DNA of 64,000 nt from Rana temporaria. Lineage: Eukaryota; Chordata; Amphibia; Anura; Ranidae. Below the pieces are notes generated by a model. That model made no database searches and was not told where the DNA came from. It saw nothing but the letters and a program-made list of their open reading frames with translations. Shown in pieces: positions 22,005 through 32,899 of the stretch. The stretch spans positions 36,734,781 to 36,798,780 of the forward strand of contig NC_053497.1 in the NCBI RefSeq assembly GCF_905171775.1, given 5' to 3'. Both the position numbers and the translations under genes were made by a program. Within the stretch, counting starts at the first letter, position 1; each line of letters starts with the position of its first letter.

Positions 22005-23021
22005 TAGGGTGACCACGTGTCCTGAATTGGCCGGGACAGTCCCACATTTTGCAGGTCTGTCCCGGGCACCTTCATTCCAGGACAATACAGTGTCCCGGAA
22101 TGAAACTGACACAGCCACCCCCCGGGCCAAACTAATGCCCCCAAAAAAGGCCGCCACACAGGGCCGATCCTAGGCAGGGTGCACAGGGTGCATTGCACCC
22201 AGGCACCTGCAGAGGTGGGGGCGCCGAAGTGCCAGAGTTCTCCCCTCCCTCCTTCTCTCCTTGTTTGTGTCCATCCAGAACTAGTGTTTTGAGCATAGGT
22301 GTGTGTCCGTCCAAAACTGATGTGTGAGCATAGGGCAGCCCATCCAGCCTGGCAGTGCTCGGGGGAGGGGCCGCTCCTCTTCCTGACATGACAGTTCTAG
22401 TTTTCAGTGGCTGCTGAGTGCTGATGTGCAGGAATGAATTCCTAACACTGAGAGTCTTGGATCCCGCACTGTCTTCACCAACTCCAGTTGGAATGCCTCC
22501 CACTCCCATCTCTATCTCAGGCTGCACAGAGAGAGAATCTAGGTGAGTCACAGTGTTCAGTGTGCTGTGTGCTGGGGGATGGCATTCCCAGCATCCCTTT
22601 ACACGTGCTCTGGGCTGCCCCTGCTCTAGATGTTTTATGGCATGATAGATTGCATAGGATACACAGCCTCTGCCCATTCCTGCGCCTAGTCCATCTACAG
22701 ATGTGATGTATAATGAGATGTAAAGGGGAAGAGTTAGTAAAAGGACAACGTCCATGTGGGGGCGCCAGAAATATTTCTGCACCCAGGCGCCTGTGACCCT
22801 AGGATCGGCCCTGCCGCCACATCACCGCTTTACTCACTGACAGTACTTGTCCTGGCCTGGAATGCCTGGAGGAGCACAGTCCCCGCCCCCTGCCTGTGAT
22901 TGGAGAAATCATAAATCCTGCCTCTTGTGTCCAATCACTGTGCTGTGATTCGTTACAGCACAAGCTAATTTTTGGGAAGGGGGGTGTCCCTGAATGGTAG
23001 TTTGGAAATGTGGTCACCCTA
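22005..23021. mobile_element. hAT-type element (TAGGGTGACCAC ends) carrying a nested hAT
   Basis: Starts TAGGGTGACCACGTGTCC and ends TGTGGTCACCCTA, flanked by a perfect 8-bp duplication GTTCCCCC (21997-22004 and 23022-23029). Inside are repeated 'TGTCCCGG' motifs, also present in the fragment at 58640-58776. Without the insert it is about 350 bp. The 216-residue frame on the minus strand is spurious. Confidence 0.88.
22159..22813. mobile_element. hAT-type element (CAGGGCCGATCC ends), nested
   Basis: Starts CAGGGCCGATCCTAGG and ends CCTAGGATCGGCCCTG, with a perfect 8-bp duplication CCGCCACA at 22151-22158 and 22814-22821. A second copy lies inverted at 59889-60705. It shares 'GGTGCACAGGGTGCATTGCA' there. 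Younger than the hAT at 22005-23021. Confidence 0.9.
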
Positions 23022-23029
23022 GTTCCCCC

Positions 23030-23656
23030 TAAGCCATGCATTATCCTTTTGCCTCATCCTCAAAACATAGGACAATACAATATAGTAAAGAAAAGTTTAT
23101 CCGGATGGCTGTTACCTGGTAAAGCCACGTGTCTCAACCAAAGCTGAAGGCTATCACTGAAGAAATGCTAGTTCCAAGGCAGAGTACCCGTCTTCAGCAA
23201 TAAACACACAGACGTGTCTTCCTTGGAACTAGCACTGGTTCTGGGAATCGGGCAGCCTCCAGCAATGGATGGAAGCCATGGATAATGCAAATGACAGCTG
23301 TTTTGACAGGTTCTCCTGCCTTGTGCCACACCAACCTGTTCTTTATCATTAGTGACATCATCCGTCTACTCTTCTCTGATCTTTTTTATAACCTTAACAT
23401 CACAGAGAATGCAACAAACAGCTACTAATGAGCCACATAACCACAAACAAGAAAGGCATTACAGAGTAACAGCATATAAATTGATGTCTTTTATCTACGT
23501 ACAGACTGCTCCTAACCTAAACCTGTAGAGAAAACAACAGTTGGCACTGGAAGTCAATCAATATCCCTGTAAATATCTATGGTCACTTTTATGTAATACG
23601 AGATACCTTCAGTTGTAATCAAGGTGGTAAAGATAGTTGGATCAGGTGACACTGTG
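23030..23656. other. Unassigned sequence with an imperfect inverted motif
   Basis: 'CTAGTTCCAAGGCAG' (23170-23184) is matched in inverse by 'TTCCTTGGAACTAG' (23220-23233), a small hairpin. Nothing else is recognised. Confidence 0.35.
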
Positions 23657-23728
23657 GGGTTGATTTACTAAAACCGAAAAGTGCAAAACCTGGTGCAACT
23701 GTGCATGGTGGCCAATCAGCATGTTCAA
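23657..23728. repeat. Truncated palindromic repeat ('GATTTACTAAAA')
   Basis: 'GGGTTGATTTACTAAAAC' followed by 'AAGTGCAAAACCTGGTGCA' looks like one half of a common frog palindromic repeat. It is cut off at 23729, where a TTAA precedes the next element. Confidence 0.4.
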
Positions 23729-23732
23729 TTAA

Positions 23733-24440
23733 CCGCTTAAGGACCACCGCACGACAATACATGTCGGCAGAGCGGCACGGCTGGGCATAAGCACGTACAG
23801 GTACGTTGCCTTTAAAAGCCTAGCCGTGGGTCGCGCCCGCGCTACCGCCGGCATGCTCGCGACCCGGTCCTGAACTCCGTGAACGCTCCCGCGGGACTCA
23901 CGGACCCAATCGCCGCCGGTGTCCTGAGATCGGGTCAAGGAGCTAAAGAACGGGGAGAGAGGTAAGTGTAAACAAACCTTTCCCCGTTCTTCCTAGTGGC
24001 AGTGTCAGTCTGTTCCTTGTCATAAGGAACGACGATCAGTGATGTGTTACTCCAGGTCACATCCCCCTACAGTAAGAATCACACACTAGGGCACACTTAA
24101 CCCCGACAGCGCCACCTAGTGGGTGACCCCTTCACTGCCAGTGTAATTTTTACAGTAATTAGTGCATTTTTATAGCACTGATTGCTGTAAAAATGACAAT
24201 GGTCCTAAAAATGTGTCAAACTTGTTTGATGTGTCCGCCATAATTTCGCAGTCACGATACCAATCGCTGATCGCCGCCATTACTAGTAACAAAAAAAAAT
24301 ATTTATAAAAATTACATAAAACTATCCCCTATTTTTTAGACGCTATAACTTTTGCGCAAACCGATAAATAAAAGCTTATTGTGATTTTTTTTTACCAAAA
24401 ATATGTCGAAGAATACGTATCAGCCTAAACTGAGAAAAAA
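23733..24440 (+). repeat. TTAACC-type interspersed repeat
   Basis: TTAA (23729-23732) then CCGCTTAAGGACCACCG. The inside has GC-rich 5' and AT-rich 3' parts, including a hairpin around 'AACGGGGAGAGAG...CTTTCCCCGTT' (23949-23990). The right end merges with the family G element near 24441. It looks like a TTAA-target element, but I cannot place its 3' end exactly. Confidence 0.5.
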
Positions 24441-24897
24441 AACTTCAGTTCATCGGAACCCTCCCCCCCTCCGGTGTCACATTTGGCACCTTTCAGGGGG
24501 GAGGGGGGTGCAGATACCTGTCTAAGACAGGTATTTGCACCCACTTCCGGGAACATACTGTGGAAACCTGCGGGTAGTGCGTCACTTCCTGTCTGTCCCC
24601 CCCGTTATGTTCTGGGAAACACACAGCTCCCAGAACACAGCAGGGGACCAGTGAGGACGGGGCAGTGCGTCTCACGCATGCGCAGTAGGGAATCGGGCAG
24701 TGAAGCCACAACGCTTTACTTCCTGATTCCCTCATTGATGATGGCGGTGGGGGCAGCAGAGAGACGAGCGATTGCTCATCTTCTGCTGCCGACATCGCTG
24801 GACTCCAGGACAGGTAAGTGTCCATTTATTTAAAGTCAGCAGCTGCAGTATTTGTAGCTGCTGGCTTTTAATATTTTTCTTACAGCTGAGCTCCGCT
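24441..24897. mobile_element. TTAA-type fold-back MITE, family G, 5' truncated
   Basis: It matches 29062-29537 from 'CGGAACCCTCCCCCC' through 'GTGCAGATACCTGTCTAA' to 'GCTGAGCTCCGCT', then TTAA (24898-24901). The first 30-40 bases of the full copy are missing. The core contains inverted halves (ACAGGTATTTGCACCCACTT and others). Non-coding. Confidence 0.7.
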
Positions 24898-24901
24898 TTA
24901 A

Positions 24902-25241
24902 GCTTTCACAAAAAAAAATGGAAACTGATTGGTTTCTGTGCAGATCTGTTCAAGATTTTGAACTTTCCAGGTTTAGGAAACTAACCCCTGTCTATGAAGT
25001 ACATATGAATGCCCAAGTCAATAATTTTTGTTCAGGATGCTGCCAACAGACTGAGGTTTCTGAGGGTTATCAGAGCGTACCCATACTATATATTCTATGG
25101 GGGACTAAGGCCAGAATTAACCTCTTCATAGACTTTAGAGGGCAGTTGATCTTACAAGCACAATTGAGTACTGTCCGTGATACTTTTTTAATTTTTTAAT
25201 ACTTTTTTAATTTGCACTAACATACAATTTTTCCTGGACAC
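24902..25241. other. Unassigned sequence
   Basis: No recognisable gene or repeat ends. T-rich toward 25180-25210. Confidence 0.35.
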
Positions 25242-25244
25242 AAT

Positions 25245-25893
25245 GGGGCAGATTCACGTAGATCGTCGCAAAATTGTGCGGGCGTAACGTATCTCATTTA
25301 CGTTACGCCACCGCAACTTACATGGGCAAGTGCTGTATTCTCAAAGCACTTGCTCCGTAAGTTGCGGCGGCGTAGCGTAAATCACCCGGCGGAATTCAAA
25401 TTCGGCGGGTAGGGGGCGTGTATCATTTAAATGAAGCGCGTCCCCGCGCCGAACGAACTGCGCATGCGTCGTCCGTAAAATATCCCAGTGTGCATTGCTC
25501 CAAATGACGTCGCAAGTACGTTATTGGTTTCGACGCGGGAACGACGGCCATACTTAACATTGGCTGCGCTTCATGTAGCAGGGGCAACTATAAGCCGGGA
25601 AAAGCCTAACGTAAACGTCGTAACTTTACTGCGCCGGCCGCGCGTACGTTCGGGAATTCAAGTATCTAGCTAATTTGCATACTTGACGCAGATTTCGACG
25701 GAAGCACCACCTAGCGGGGAAAAAAAAATGCACTTAAGATCCGACGGCGTAAGAAACTTACGCCTGTCGGATCTAATGGATATCTATGCGTAACTGATTC
25801 TAAGAATCAGTCGCATAGATACGAAGGCTCAACGCAGAGATACAATGGCGTATCTGGAGATACGCCGTCGTATCTCGGTTGAGAATCTGGGCC
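25245..25893. mobile_element. GGGCCAGATTC-type MITE, family C
   Basis: Starts GGGGCAGATTCACGTAGA and ends GAGAATCTGGGCC, with AAT and AAA flanks. Closely similar to 20529-21252. 649 bp, non-coding. Confidence 0.78.
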
Positions 25894-26300
25894 AAACTAC
25901 CCACTAAGTAGGCTCTTAGGGCTCTGTAGGTCATTGTTATCATATAAGTGTGCTCAGACAATCTTAAAATACCGAAGGCGAGAGTGTAAGGCAATTTGAG
26001 TTGGTGAGTTTTGCATCTGACGGGAGAGGATTCACTGACACCGGGTGTGGTGGAAGATTGGAAGCTATTATCATTATTTTTTCACAAACCTACTTGATGT
26101 GATATATGGACTTATCTTTAATTAATATTTAAACACATTTATATATAATTTTTTGGAATTTGTGCACATATTCACTTTTGTCACATGATTGTGACGTGAT
26201 TGATGTTTATGGACATTAGCATTATTTTTGAATACCTGTGAAAACGGATATTTCATCTTACATTGTTTACAGCGCTGCTTATATTTTATTACACTAATTT
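25894..26300 (+). repeat. AT-rich retroelement-like tail (low confidence)
   Basis: The AT-rich stretch with 'TTATGGACATTAGCATT' and 'TTTACAGCGCTGCTTATATT' has the style of the tails at 3780-4348 and 62600-62783. No ends are visible. Possible Penelope-like 3' fragment, by inference. Confidence 0.25.
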
Positions 26301-27574
26301 TAGGGTTTTAGAATATGTTTTTCACTATCACATTTTATTGCCTTTTCCAGAAAAATTACAGCACTGCCGATTGAAAGGGAAAAGCCATTTACATGACTTG
26401 TGTAGCAATTGTATATGCTATTTAATTTTTTTTTTTACGTGCTACATTTTTTTCCTATGAAAGTGGGGTTACCCTTTAAGCGTGCATACACAGTTAGACG
26501 GTGTGTGTTGCAGTGCATGTTGTAATGGCCATCTTCATGCACTGACACTTGGTGTATACGCATGCGCTCATCCATAACACGTGCATAGATGTAAATGTGC
26601 CTTTGAAGAGGTGATAAGATTTAAAACTACATAAGCAAGTGTTAAACAGTTTGCTAATAAAATGCCTTGGGGGGGTGAAAAATACTCTTTTTTTTTCAAA
26701 GCCCAAGAAAATGCAGTCTTTGCAAATTCACTGAAGTCTCAAAGCAAAACAGACTAAAAAGCTTACACCCTGCAGATGAAAAGTGAATGTACGTTAAGCT
26801 GGAATACACATCTTGGAATGAACGGGATGAAGGGTTTAGCACGGCATTACAATGTAATATAGACCACAGTGAGGGGTCTGGGGTGTGTTCAGGGTTTGAA
26901 TGACATTAATACATGCTCTTTACAAGTTCCCACACCAAACAATAAAGTGGTCAACGTGAGATGCCCACAGGGGCCGCCCATCAACCATCAGCATTTTAAT
27001 AGACTCAGAGTGAAACTGTTCCCAGCAGTCAGGTCTGTCATTAGTGCAATGGGAGGGAGCGGTGTCATGGGGGGTTAATGTTGGGTGGTAAGTACAGGTT
27101 AGTTATTAAACAGTTTCTTATTTCTTAGGGGCAAAAGTAAGCAGAAGTCTATATACTAAACTATAGCCTGTCACAATACAATCATTGCATCATAGAAACT
27201 TAAAGTGGATCTCTGTTGTCGGTATCGGTGGAAGTTAAATGATGCAGCCTGTGTGTAAAATTCCATTCATTGTTACAGTTTTAGGTGTCCGTTTAATAAA
27301 CTGTGAAGTTTTTTCTCTGTTCAGTTCACAGCAGTTCACGGCAGTTCTCATGAGGAGAATTATCTCCTCTGCAGCCGGTTTAATAAACTGAGAACTTCAG
27401 TTCTCAGATGGTGAACAGAGGTGAAGTTTTTTCTCTGAAAACAGCCGAGATCTGTGTAAAAGTGGGTGGACTGCCTGTAATCTTGTGAGATATTGTGAGA
27501 TTATGGTGCAGCCGAATTCAAAAAGTGAAACTAACGTTTAAAAGAACATGTAATTAATGTTTTCAGACATGTGA
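26301..27574. other. Unassigned, with an inverted 'TTTAATAAACTG' motif block
   Basis: Positions 27290-27460 contain repeated inverted pieces 'GTTTAATAAACTGTGAAG' and 'GTTTAATAAACTGAGAAC', resembling 28660-28755. These look like parts of an old palindromic repeat split by the microsatellite and MITE block between them. No gene. Confidence 0.4.
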
Positions 27575-27578
27575 TAAC

Positions 27579-27582
<4 letters not shown>

Positions 27583-27626
<44 letters not shown>

Positions 27627-27680
27627 CATATATATATAAAAATATACACACATATACACATACACATATATACATATATA
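27583..27680. repeat. TA-rich microsatellite
   Basis: Long (TA)n with CACATATA variants, directly preceding the MITE at 27681. Confidence 0.95.
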
Positions 27681-28182
27681 CCGTATTTATCAGCCTATTG
27701 TGCGCACCCGCGTATAGCGTGCACCCCTACTCTGGACGTGAAATTCCTGAATTTTATTTATTTTTTATTACTTACAGTTTTGGTGTCTTGCCTGTCGTCC
27801 ATCGGCGGCCTTGTCCGGTCCGGCGTCCGTCTGCGGCCTTCGTGGTGTCCTCCCCGCTGCTCCTGCGCTGTCTCTGAGCCGATCCCTGCTTCCCGCGCTG
27901 TGTTTGAACGCCGCCGCCGCCGACATATACCGAGCGCAGTACACTCGAGCACGCTCGGCTCCTCTCGCATAGCCTAGAAGGGAGCCGAGCCTGGCCGACT
28001 GTACCCGAATGTACTGCGCTCGGTATATGTCCGCGGCGGCGTTCAAACACAGCGCGGGAAGCAGGGATCGGCGGCAAAGTTCAAACACAGCGCGGGAAGC
28101 AAGTATCGGCGTATATCGCGCACCCACAATTTTGCCCTGATTTTAAGGGCAAAAAAGTGCGCGGTAAACGCTGATAAATACG
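27681..28182. mobile_element. MITE with CCGTATTTATCAGC ends inside a TA microsatellite
   Basis: Left end ACCGTATTTATCAGCCT, right end GCTGATAAATACGGTA. The core is an inverted repeat of about 75-80 bp arms (from 'CCCGCGCTGTGTTTGAACGC' near 27894 to its inverse near 28042-28061). TA repeats on both sides hide the target duplication. The 101-131-residue frames are palindrome artefacts. Confidence 0.7.
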
Positions 28183-28213
28183 GTATATATATGTGTGTGT
28201 GTGGGTATATATG

Positions 28214-28268
<55 letters not shown>

Positions 28269-28293
28269 GTGTTATATAGATACTGTATGTATG

Positions 28294-28325
<32 letters not shown>

Positions 28326-28360
28326 TATACATATACACACACACGTGTTATATAGATACT

Positions 28361-28412
<52 letters not shown>

Positions 28413-28425
28413 ACGTGTATATTGT
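28183..28425. repeat. TA/TG/CACACACG compound microsatellite with an internal duplicate
   Basis: Within the TA runs, 'ACACACACGTGTTATATAGA' followed by TACTGTATG occurs twice (about 28260 and 28335), so a roughly 75-bp block has been duplicated. Confidence 0.95.
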
Positions 28426-28843
28426 TGTTAATATTCATTTTTAACCCACTGGTGTTGAAATTAGGAAGAAATAAGCCTTCTTCCTCTTATCACACCAGCT
28501 TCTCTCCCAGATTCTCCACCTCTGAGCTGGTGAATCTGGAAGGGAGATATTTCAGGTGAAGAGCTGTGAAATCTTCATATCACGGTTTATTAAACTGGCC
28601 GTTTGTGACAAAACATCCATGTGATGTGATGTGAAGTGGAGAATGTGTTCTCTGCTCCTTATCACAGTTTATTAAACCGGCAATGCTCTGTGATAAGCAG
28701 TGATCAGCCGTGATCATCATGATCTCGTCTTATCACGGTTTATTAAACGTACACCATAATGTGAAGTTTCTCCAGTGATTTCTCGCAGTCACTGTTTTTT
28801 TTATGTTGGAGGACTCTCCAATGAAGACCCACTGGCTGACATT
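28426..28843. repeat. Degenerate palindromic repeat block ('GTTTATTAAAC')
   Basis: Several copies of 'CGGTTTATTAAAC' and 'CAGTTTATTAAACCGG' at 28584-28750 echo 27290-27460 across the microsatellite. No gene. Confidence 0.35.
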
Positions 28844-29061
28844 TACAGTGCCTTGCGAATGTATTCGGCCCCCTTGAACTTTGGGACCTATTGCCACATT
28901 TCAGGCATCAAACATAAAGATATAAAAGTGTAATTTTTTTGAAGAATCAACAACAAGTGGGACACAATCATGAAGTGGAATGAAATTTATTGGATATTTC
29001 AAACTTTTTTAACCAATAAAAACTGAAAAATTGGGCGTGCAAAATTATTCAGCCCCCTTAA

Positions 29062-29537
29062 AGCGGTTCTCCACCCTAAAGTGGAGTCCCGCTGATCGGA
29101 ACCCTCCCCCCCTCCGGTGTCACATTTGACACCTTTCAGGGGGGAGGGGGGTGCAGATACCTGTCTAAAGACAGGTATTTGCACCCACTTCCGGCCAGAC
29201 GCTACGGGAAAAAGACGGGCATTCCGTCACATCCCGTCTGTCGCCCGTTGTGTGCTGGGAAAACTCGGCTCCCAGCACACAGCGGGAGCCAATCGGCTGG
29301 CGCGGCGCGACTCGCGCATGCGCCGTAGGGAACCGGGCAGTGAAGCCGCAGCGCTTCACTTCCTGGTTCCCTGAGCATGGATGGCGGGGGGAGCAGCAGA
29401 GAGACGAGCGATCGCTCGTGCTCTGCTGCGATCGGCGCTGGACTCCAGGACAGGTAAGTGTCCTAATATTAAAAGTCAGCAGCTGCAGTATTTGTAGCTG
29501 CTGGCTTTTAATATTATTTTCCCGTGGCACATCCGCT
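29062..29537. mobile_element. TTAA-type fold-back MITE, family G, complete
   Basis: TTAA at 29058-29061 and 29538-29541. Ends AGCGGTTCTCCACC and CACATCCGCT. The inside pairs 'GGGGGGTGCAGATACCTGTC' with its reverse and ends in a CAGCAGCTGCAGTATTTGTA palindrome shared with 24441-24897. 476 bp, non-coding. Confidence 0.8.
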
Positions 29538-29541
29538 TTAA

Positions 29542-30031
29542 AGTGGAGGTTCACCTGCCAAAAAAATTTTAAGATTAGATTCATGCTCATTTTGTCTAGG
29601 GGAATCGGCTAGTTTTTTTAAAAACGAAGCAGTACTTACCGTTTTAGAGAGCGATCTTCTCCGCCGCTTCCGGGTATGGGTCTTCGGGACTGGGCATTCC
29701 TTCTTGATTGACAGTCTTCCGACAGGCTTCCGACGGTCGCATACATCGCGTCACAAGTAGCCGAAAGAAGCCGAACGGTGCGGCTCTATACGAAGCCTGC
29801 GCACCGACGTTCGGCTACTTTTGGAAAATCGTGACGCGATAGATGCGACCGTCGGAAACCTGTCAATCAAGAAGGAACGCCCAGACCCGAAGACCATACC
29901 CGGAAGCGGCGGAGAAGATCGCTCTCTAAAACGGTAAGTACTGCTTCATTTTTAAAAAAACTAGCCGATTCCCCTAGACAAAATGAGCATGAATCTAATC
30001 TTAATTATTTTTTGGCGGGTGAACTACCGCT
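29542..30031. mobile_element. TTAA-type fold-back MITE, family D, complete, adjoining family G
   Basis: TTAA at 29538-29541 (shared with the family G element) and at 30032-30035. Ends AGTGGAGGTTCACC and GGTGAACTACCGCT. Large hairpin core as in 19877-20394. 490 bp. The shared TTAA implies one MITE inserted at the border site of the other. Confidence 0.85.
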
Positions 30032-30036
30032 TTAAG

Positions 30037-30540
30037 TTAATACTTTGTAGCGCCACCTTTTGCTGCGATTACAGCTGTAAGTCGCTTGGGGTATGCCTCT
30101 ATCAGTTTTGCACATCGAGAGACTGAAATTTTTGCCCATTCCTCCTTGCCAAACCGCTCGAGCTCAGTGAGGTTGGATGGAGAGCGTTTGTGAACAGCAG
30201 TTTTCAGTTATTTCCACAGATTCTCGATTGGATTCAGGTCTGGACTTTGACTTGGCCATTCTAACACCTGGATATGTTTATTTGTGAACCATTCCATTGT
30301 AGATTTTGCTTTATGTTTTGGATCATTGTCTTGTTGGAAGACAAATCTCCGTCCCAGTCTCAGGTCTTTTGCAGACTCCATCAGGTTTTCTTCCAGAATG
30401 GTCCTGTATTTGGCTCCATCCATCTTCCCATCAATTTTAACCATCTTCCCTGTCCCTGCTGAAGAAAAGCAGGCCCAAACCATGATGCTGCCACCACCAT
30501 GTTTGACAGTGGGGATGGTGTGTTCAGGGTGATGAGCTGT
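30037..30540 (-). pseudogene. Tc1-like transposase C-terminal fragment
   Basis: On the minus strand the translation contains KHGGGSIMVWACFSSAGTGK, FQQDNDPKH, then SPDLNPIENLW, then a stop (TAA in place of a sense codon after LWK). It then continues in the same frame to VIAAKGGATKY and a natural stop at 30037-30039. This is the cut-and-paste transposase of Tc1/mariner: the D of QQDNDPKH and the E of NPIENLW are two of the three catalytic acids. The first D and the DNA-binding domains are missing, so the product cannot act. About 165 of an expected 340 residues remain. Upstream (30541 onward) is a simple repeat, so the 5' part was lost rather than shifted. Confidence 0.9.
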
Positions 30541-30820
30541 GTTGCTTTTACTCCTGCCACCATCACCTCCTGCTCCCACCACCCCCTGCCACCATCACCT
30601 CCTGCCAGCTCTTGCCGCCATCACCTCCTGCTCTCGCCACCACCTCCTGCCACAATCGGCTCCTGCCACCATCACCTCCTGCCCCACCAGCTCCTGCCAG
30701 CATTACCTCACCCACCTCCTGCCACTGTGCCACCATTACCTTCTTCCACCATCCCCTCATGCCCCCACCACCTCCTGCCACCATCACCTACTGCCACCAC
30801 CAGCTTCTTTATTACCTTAA
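30541..30820. repeat. Degenerate CACCATCACCTCCTGC tandem repeat
   Basis: Irregular units of 12-24 bp based on 'CACCATCACCTCCTGC' follow the Tc1 remnant and give long proline/serine-like frames on both strands that are not genes. Confidence 0.9.
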
Positions 30821-30930
30821 AGCTGGGCTGTGCTGGACATGGCTGGGCTGTGCTGGGCTCTGTGCTGTGCTGGCCCCTGTGCTGTGCTGGGCTCTGCTGG
30901 ACTGGACTGTCACTGCTCCATCCTCTGTCT
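30821..30930. repeat. GGGCTGTGCTG tandem repeat
   Basis: Short units of about 10-15 bp ('GGGCTGTGCTGG', 'CTGTGCTGTGCTGG'). Confidence 0.8.
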
Positions 30931-31014
30931 ATGGCGAGTGCACTGCACGAGCCAACGAGTGTCACTGCCAAAGTGTCCCTCCTGAGTCCTCCTGACTCGA
31001 TCGGCTATTCAAAA

Positions 31015-31145
31015 ATGGCGCCGGATGGCGCCATTACGTATCTGCTTATGCGCCGCACGGCCGAGCGGATACGAGCTTTCCTGAGCCCGAAGCCGGCCGG
31101 GCTCGGGAAAGCTCGTATCCGTTCGGCTAGGCTGATCGGACCTTG
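31015..31145. repeat. Palindromic repeat, hairpin GCGGATACGAGCTTTCC
   Basis: 'GAGCGGATACGAGCTTTCC' (31062-31080) is matched by 'GGAAAGCTCGTATCCGTTC' (31107-31125) with short GAGCCCG/CGGGCTC pairs inside. Probably part of a small fold-back element whose ends I cannot define. Confidence 0.5.
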
Positions 31146-31179
31146 ACACAGACAATATGGGGTTAATTTAGACTGTTTA

Positions 31180-31425
31180 GACACATAGACTGTACACTTT
31201 GCATTCTGCAAGGGCAGTTGCTCCAGGGGTTACTAAAGGAGGTGGAGCTTCACTTTGTAAAGAATACCCAATCACATGCAAGGGGGAAAAAAAGCATTTT
31301 TGCTTGCACATGATTGGATGATGGAAGTCAGCAGAGCTTCCCCTCATTTATAAAGCTCTGGAACAACTGCAATTGCAAAGTGTAACTGCCCCTGCCCCTT
31401 GCCTTTAGAAAATCTACCCTATGAG
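31180..31425. repeat. Palindromic frog repeat with CACATG(A)TTGG arms
   Basis: 'GGGCAGTTGCTCCAG...TACTAAA' at the left is matched by 'TTTATAAAGCTCTGGAACAACTGC' spread over the right. 'CCAATCACATGCAAG' pairs with 'CTTGCACATGATTGG' in the middle. A roughly 240-bp fold-back repeat. No gene. Confidence 0.55.
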
Positions 31426-32750
31426 AAATTACATGCGATTGGCCATGAATAGCTGTAGGCTTCCTGCCCACACCCGATCGCAGGGAGGTCCGCTGGGTCC
31501 ATTTGCAAGTGTTAATGGAGCTTGAGCCATTGCTTTGACATGGCCTCCTGATAGTGATAATGGTGGACCACCATGCCAAGGCAATGGCTGCTTATAGGGC
31601 ACACTGCCTGTCAAACTCTGGCAATAGTTGCAGCGCAGTGAAAAGATATTTCAGTGTGAAATCCCTCTTCAAACAAGTGTACAGGAGGCAGCATCACTTC
31701 CTGATCGTCTGCGGCTGACAAAGCGATCCGCTGCAGATCACAAGTCAGCTGCGTTGACCATGTGAAAGGGGCCTAAGGCTAAAATATGTGTTCTTTTCTG
31801 CATGACTGATAAGAATTGGTTATAAAATGTCATTTGTGAAAAGCTAGAAAAAAATCACAGCCTGTGTGTGTTCTCCAGTCCTCAGATATCAGGTACACTT
31901 CGTGCTTCACAAATCACACTCCCAAGCCATGACACATAGTTATATAACACATAACATCAGCTGCCTCACACTTGTCTCTTTGCAGAAGCAAGCTACTTTC
32001 TGTATGTCTCTATCTGCAATGGGTGACGTCCTTCGCCAATCTTTACCATGAACCTGTGTCTGTAACACCATGCAGCAGGCCATACAATGCATAGATTTCT
32101 TTCACTCAGCCTGCAGACTGAACAAAAGAAATCCAACAGATTCCTCCATCCATGCTAAATACCACGAATGGAAGAATCTCTCCCCTGCCATCTATTTTAT
32201 CCTGACAGTTTGCGCAGCTAGCTGTCATAATGCCCAAACAGCATCTGCCCCACAAAGTTGCCAACGTTTAAATTGTTTTTAAAGGGACACTTTGTGCACT
32301 AGGCAGAGAACAGCATAAAACAAATTAAGATTTGGCTGTGTTGGCAGGAAGCAGGGCAAATATAGATTTGGGCTGCCATTAGAAATGATAGGGCGCCAGA
32401 AAGCTGACCAGACAGCCCCCACCAGGCAGCCTCTGTTGACATCTCCTGCTGACCCAATGGGAAGTATTGCCTGTACCCCTCTATAAGGCCCTGACAACTG
32501 GTGATCTGTAGCATTAGCAGACTGGTCCAGAGGGTGGCCTGGAGCATTGACAGAATGAAGGATGACCTGTAATATTGTCCAACTATACTGAATGAACTGA
32601 AGTGTAAGTGGGCCAAATTGGAGGGTAGTCTGGAGTATTGTGGTGGTGCCTTGAAGCAAAGATATTGTTAATTAATTAGGCTTTACTACCTATCAGTGCA
32701 GCTGCATAGTGCTGATCCTCTGGGCTTCCAGTGGTGTCTTGGCGTTGGAG
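31426..32750. other. Mostly unassigned sequence
   Basis: 'CATGTGAAAGGGGCCTA' at 31759-31775 looks like the right end of a GTGAAAGGGGCC-type MITE (compare 47720-47960), but its left end is not found. The rest shows no gene or repeat I can name; frames at 32279-32659 lack any motif. Confidence 0.35.
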
Positions 32751-32754
32751 CTGT

Positions 32755-32892
32755 TCACACTGAAACTCTGCCAGAATGTGATGTTCACATTGAGACCCTG
32801 CCAGAATGTGACGTTCACATAAAAAATGCACCAGAATGTGACGTTCACAATGAGACGCCACCAGTATGTGACATTCACATTGAGACTCCAAC
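32755..32892. repeat. 30-bp minisatellite
   Basis: Four full units of 30 bp, consensus beginning CCAGAATGTGAYGTTCACAT, starting at 32771. Confidence 0.9.
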
Positions 32893-32899
32893 AGAATCA

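Larger units (their letters stand above)
28846..30540 (-). mobile_element. Tc1-like element, truncated and split by two TTAA MITEs
   Basis: TA (28844-28845) then CAGTGCCTTGCGAATGTATT is a Tc1/mariner terminus. It continues to 29057, resumes at 30036 and ends about 30540 at a simple repeat, so the far end of the element and the 5' part of its gene are lost. Joining the flanks of the insertion gives CCCCCTTAAGTTAATAC, an intact TTAA site just past the transposase stop codon. Confidence 0.85.

Noticed and set aside
22132..22782. 216-residue open frame, minus strand
   Set aside because: It lies across the nested hAT element, with no recognisable domain and low-complexity composition.
28043..28438. 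131-residue tyrosine/isoleucine-rich frame
   Set aside because: It is translated microsatellite (TATATA, TATACA).
30499..31146. 215-residue open frame, plus strand
   Set aside because: It is produced by CACCATCACCTCCTGC and CTGTGCTGGG tandem repeats antisense to a Tc1 remnant.
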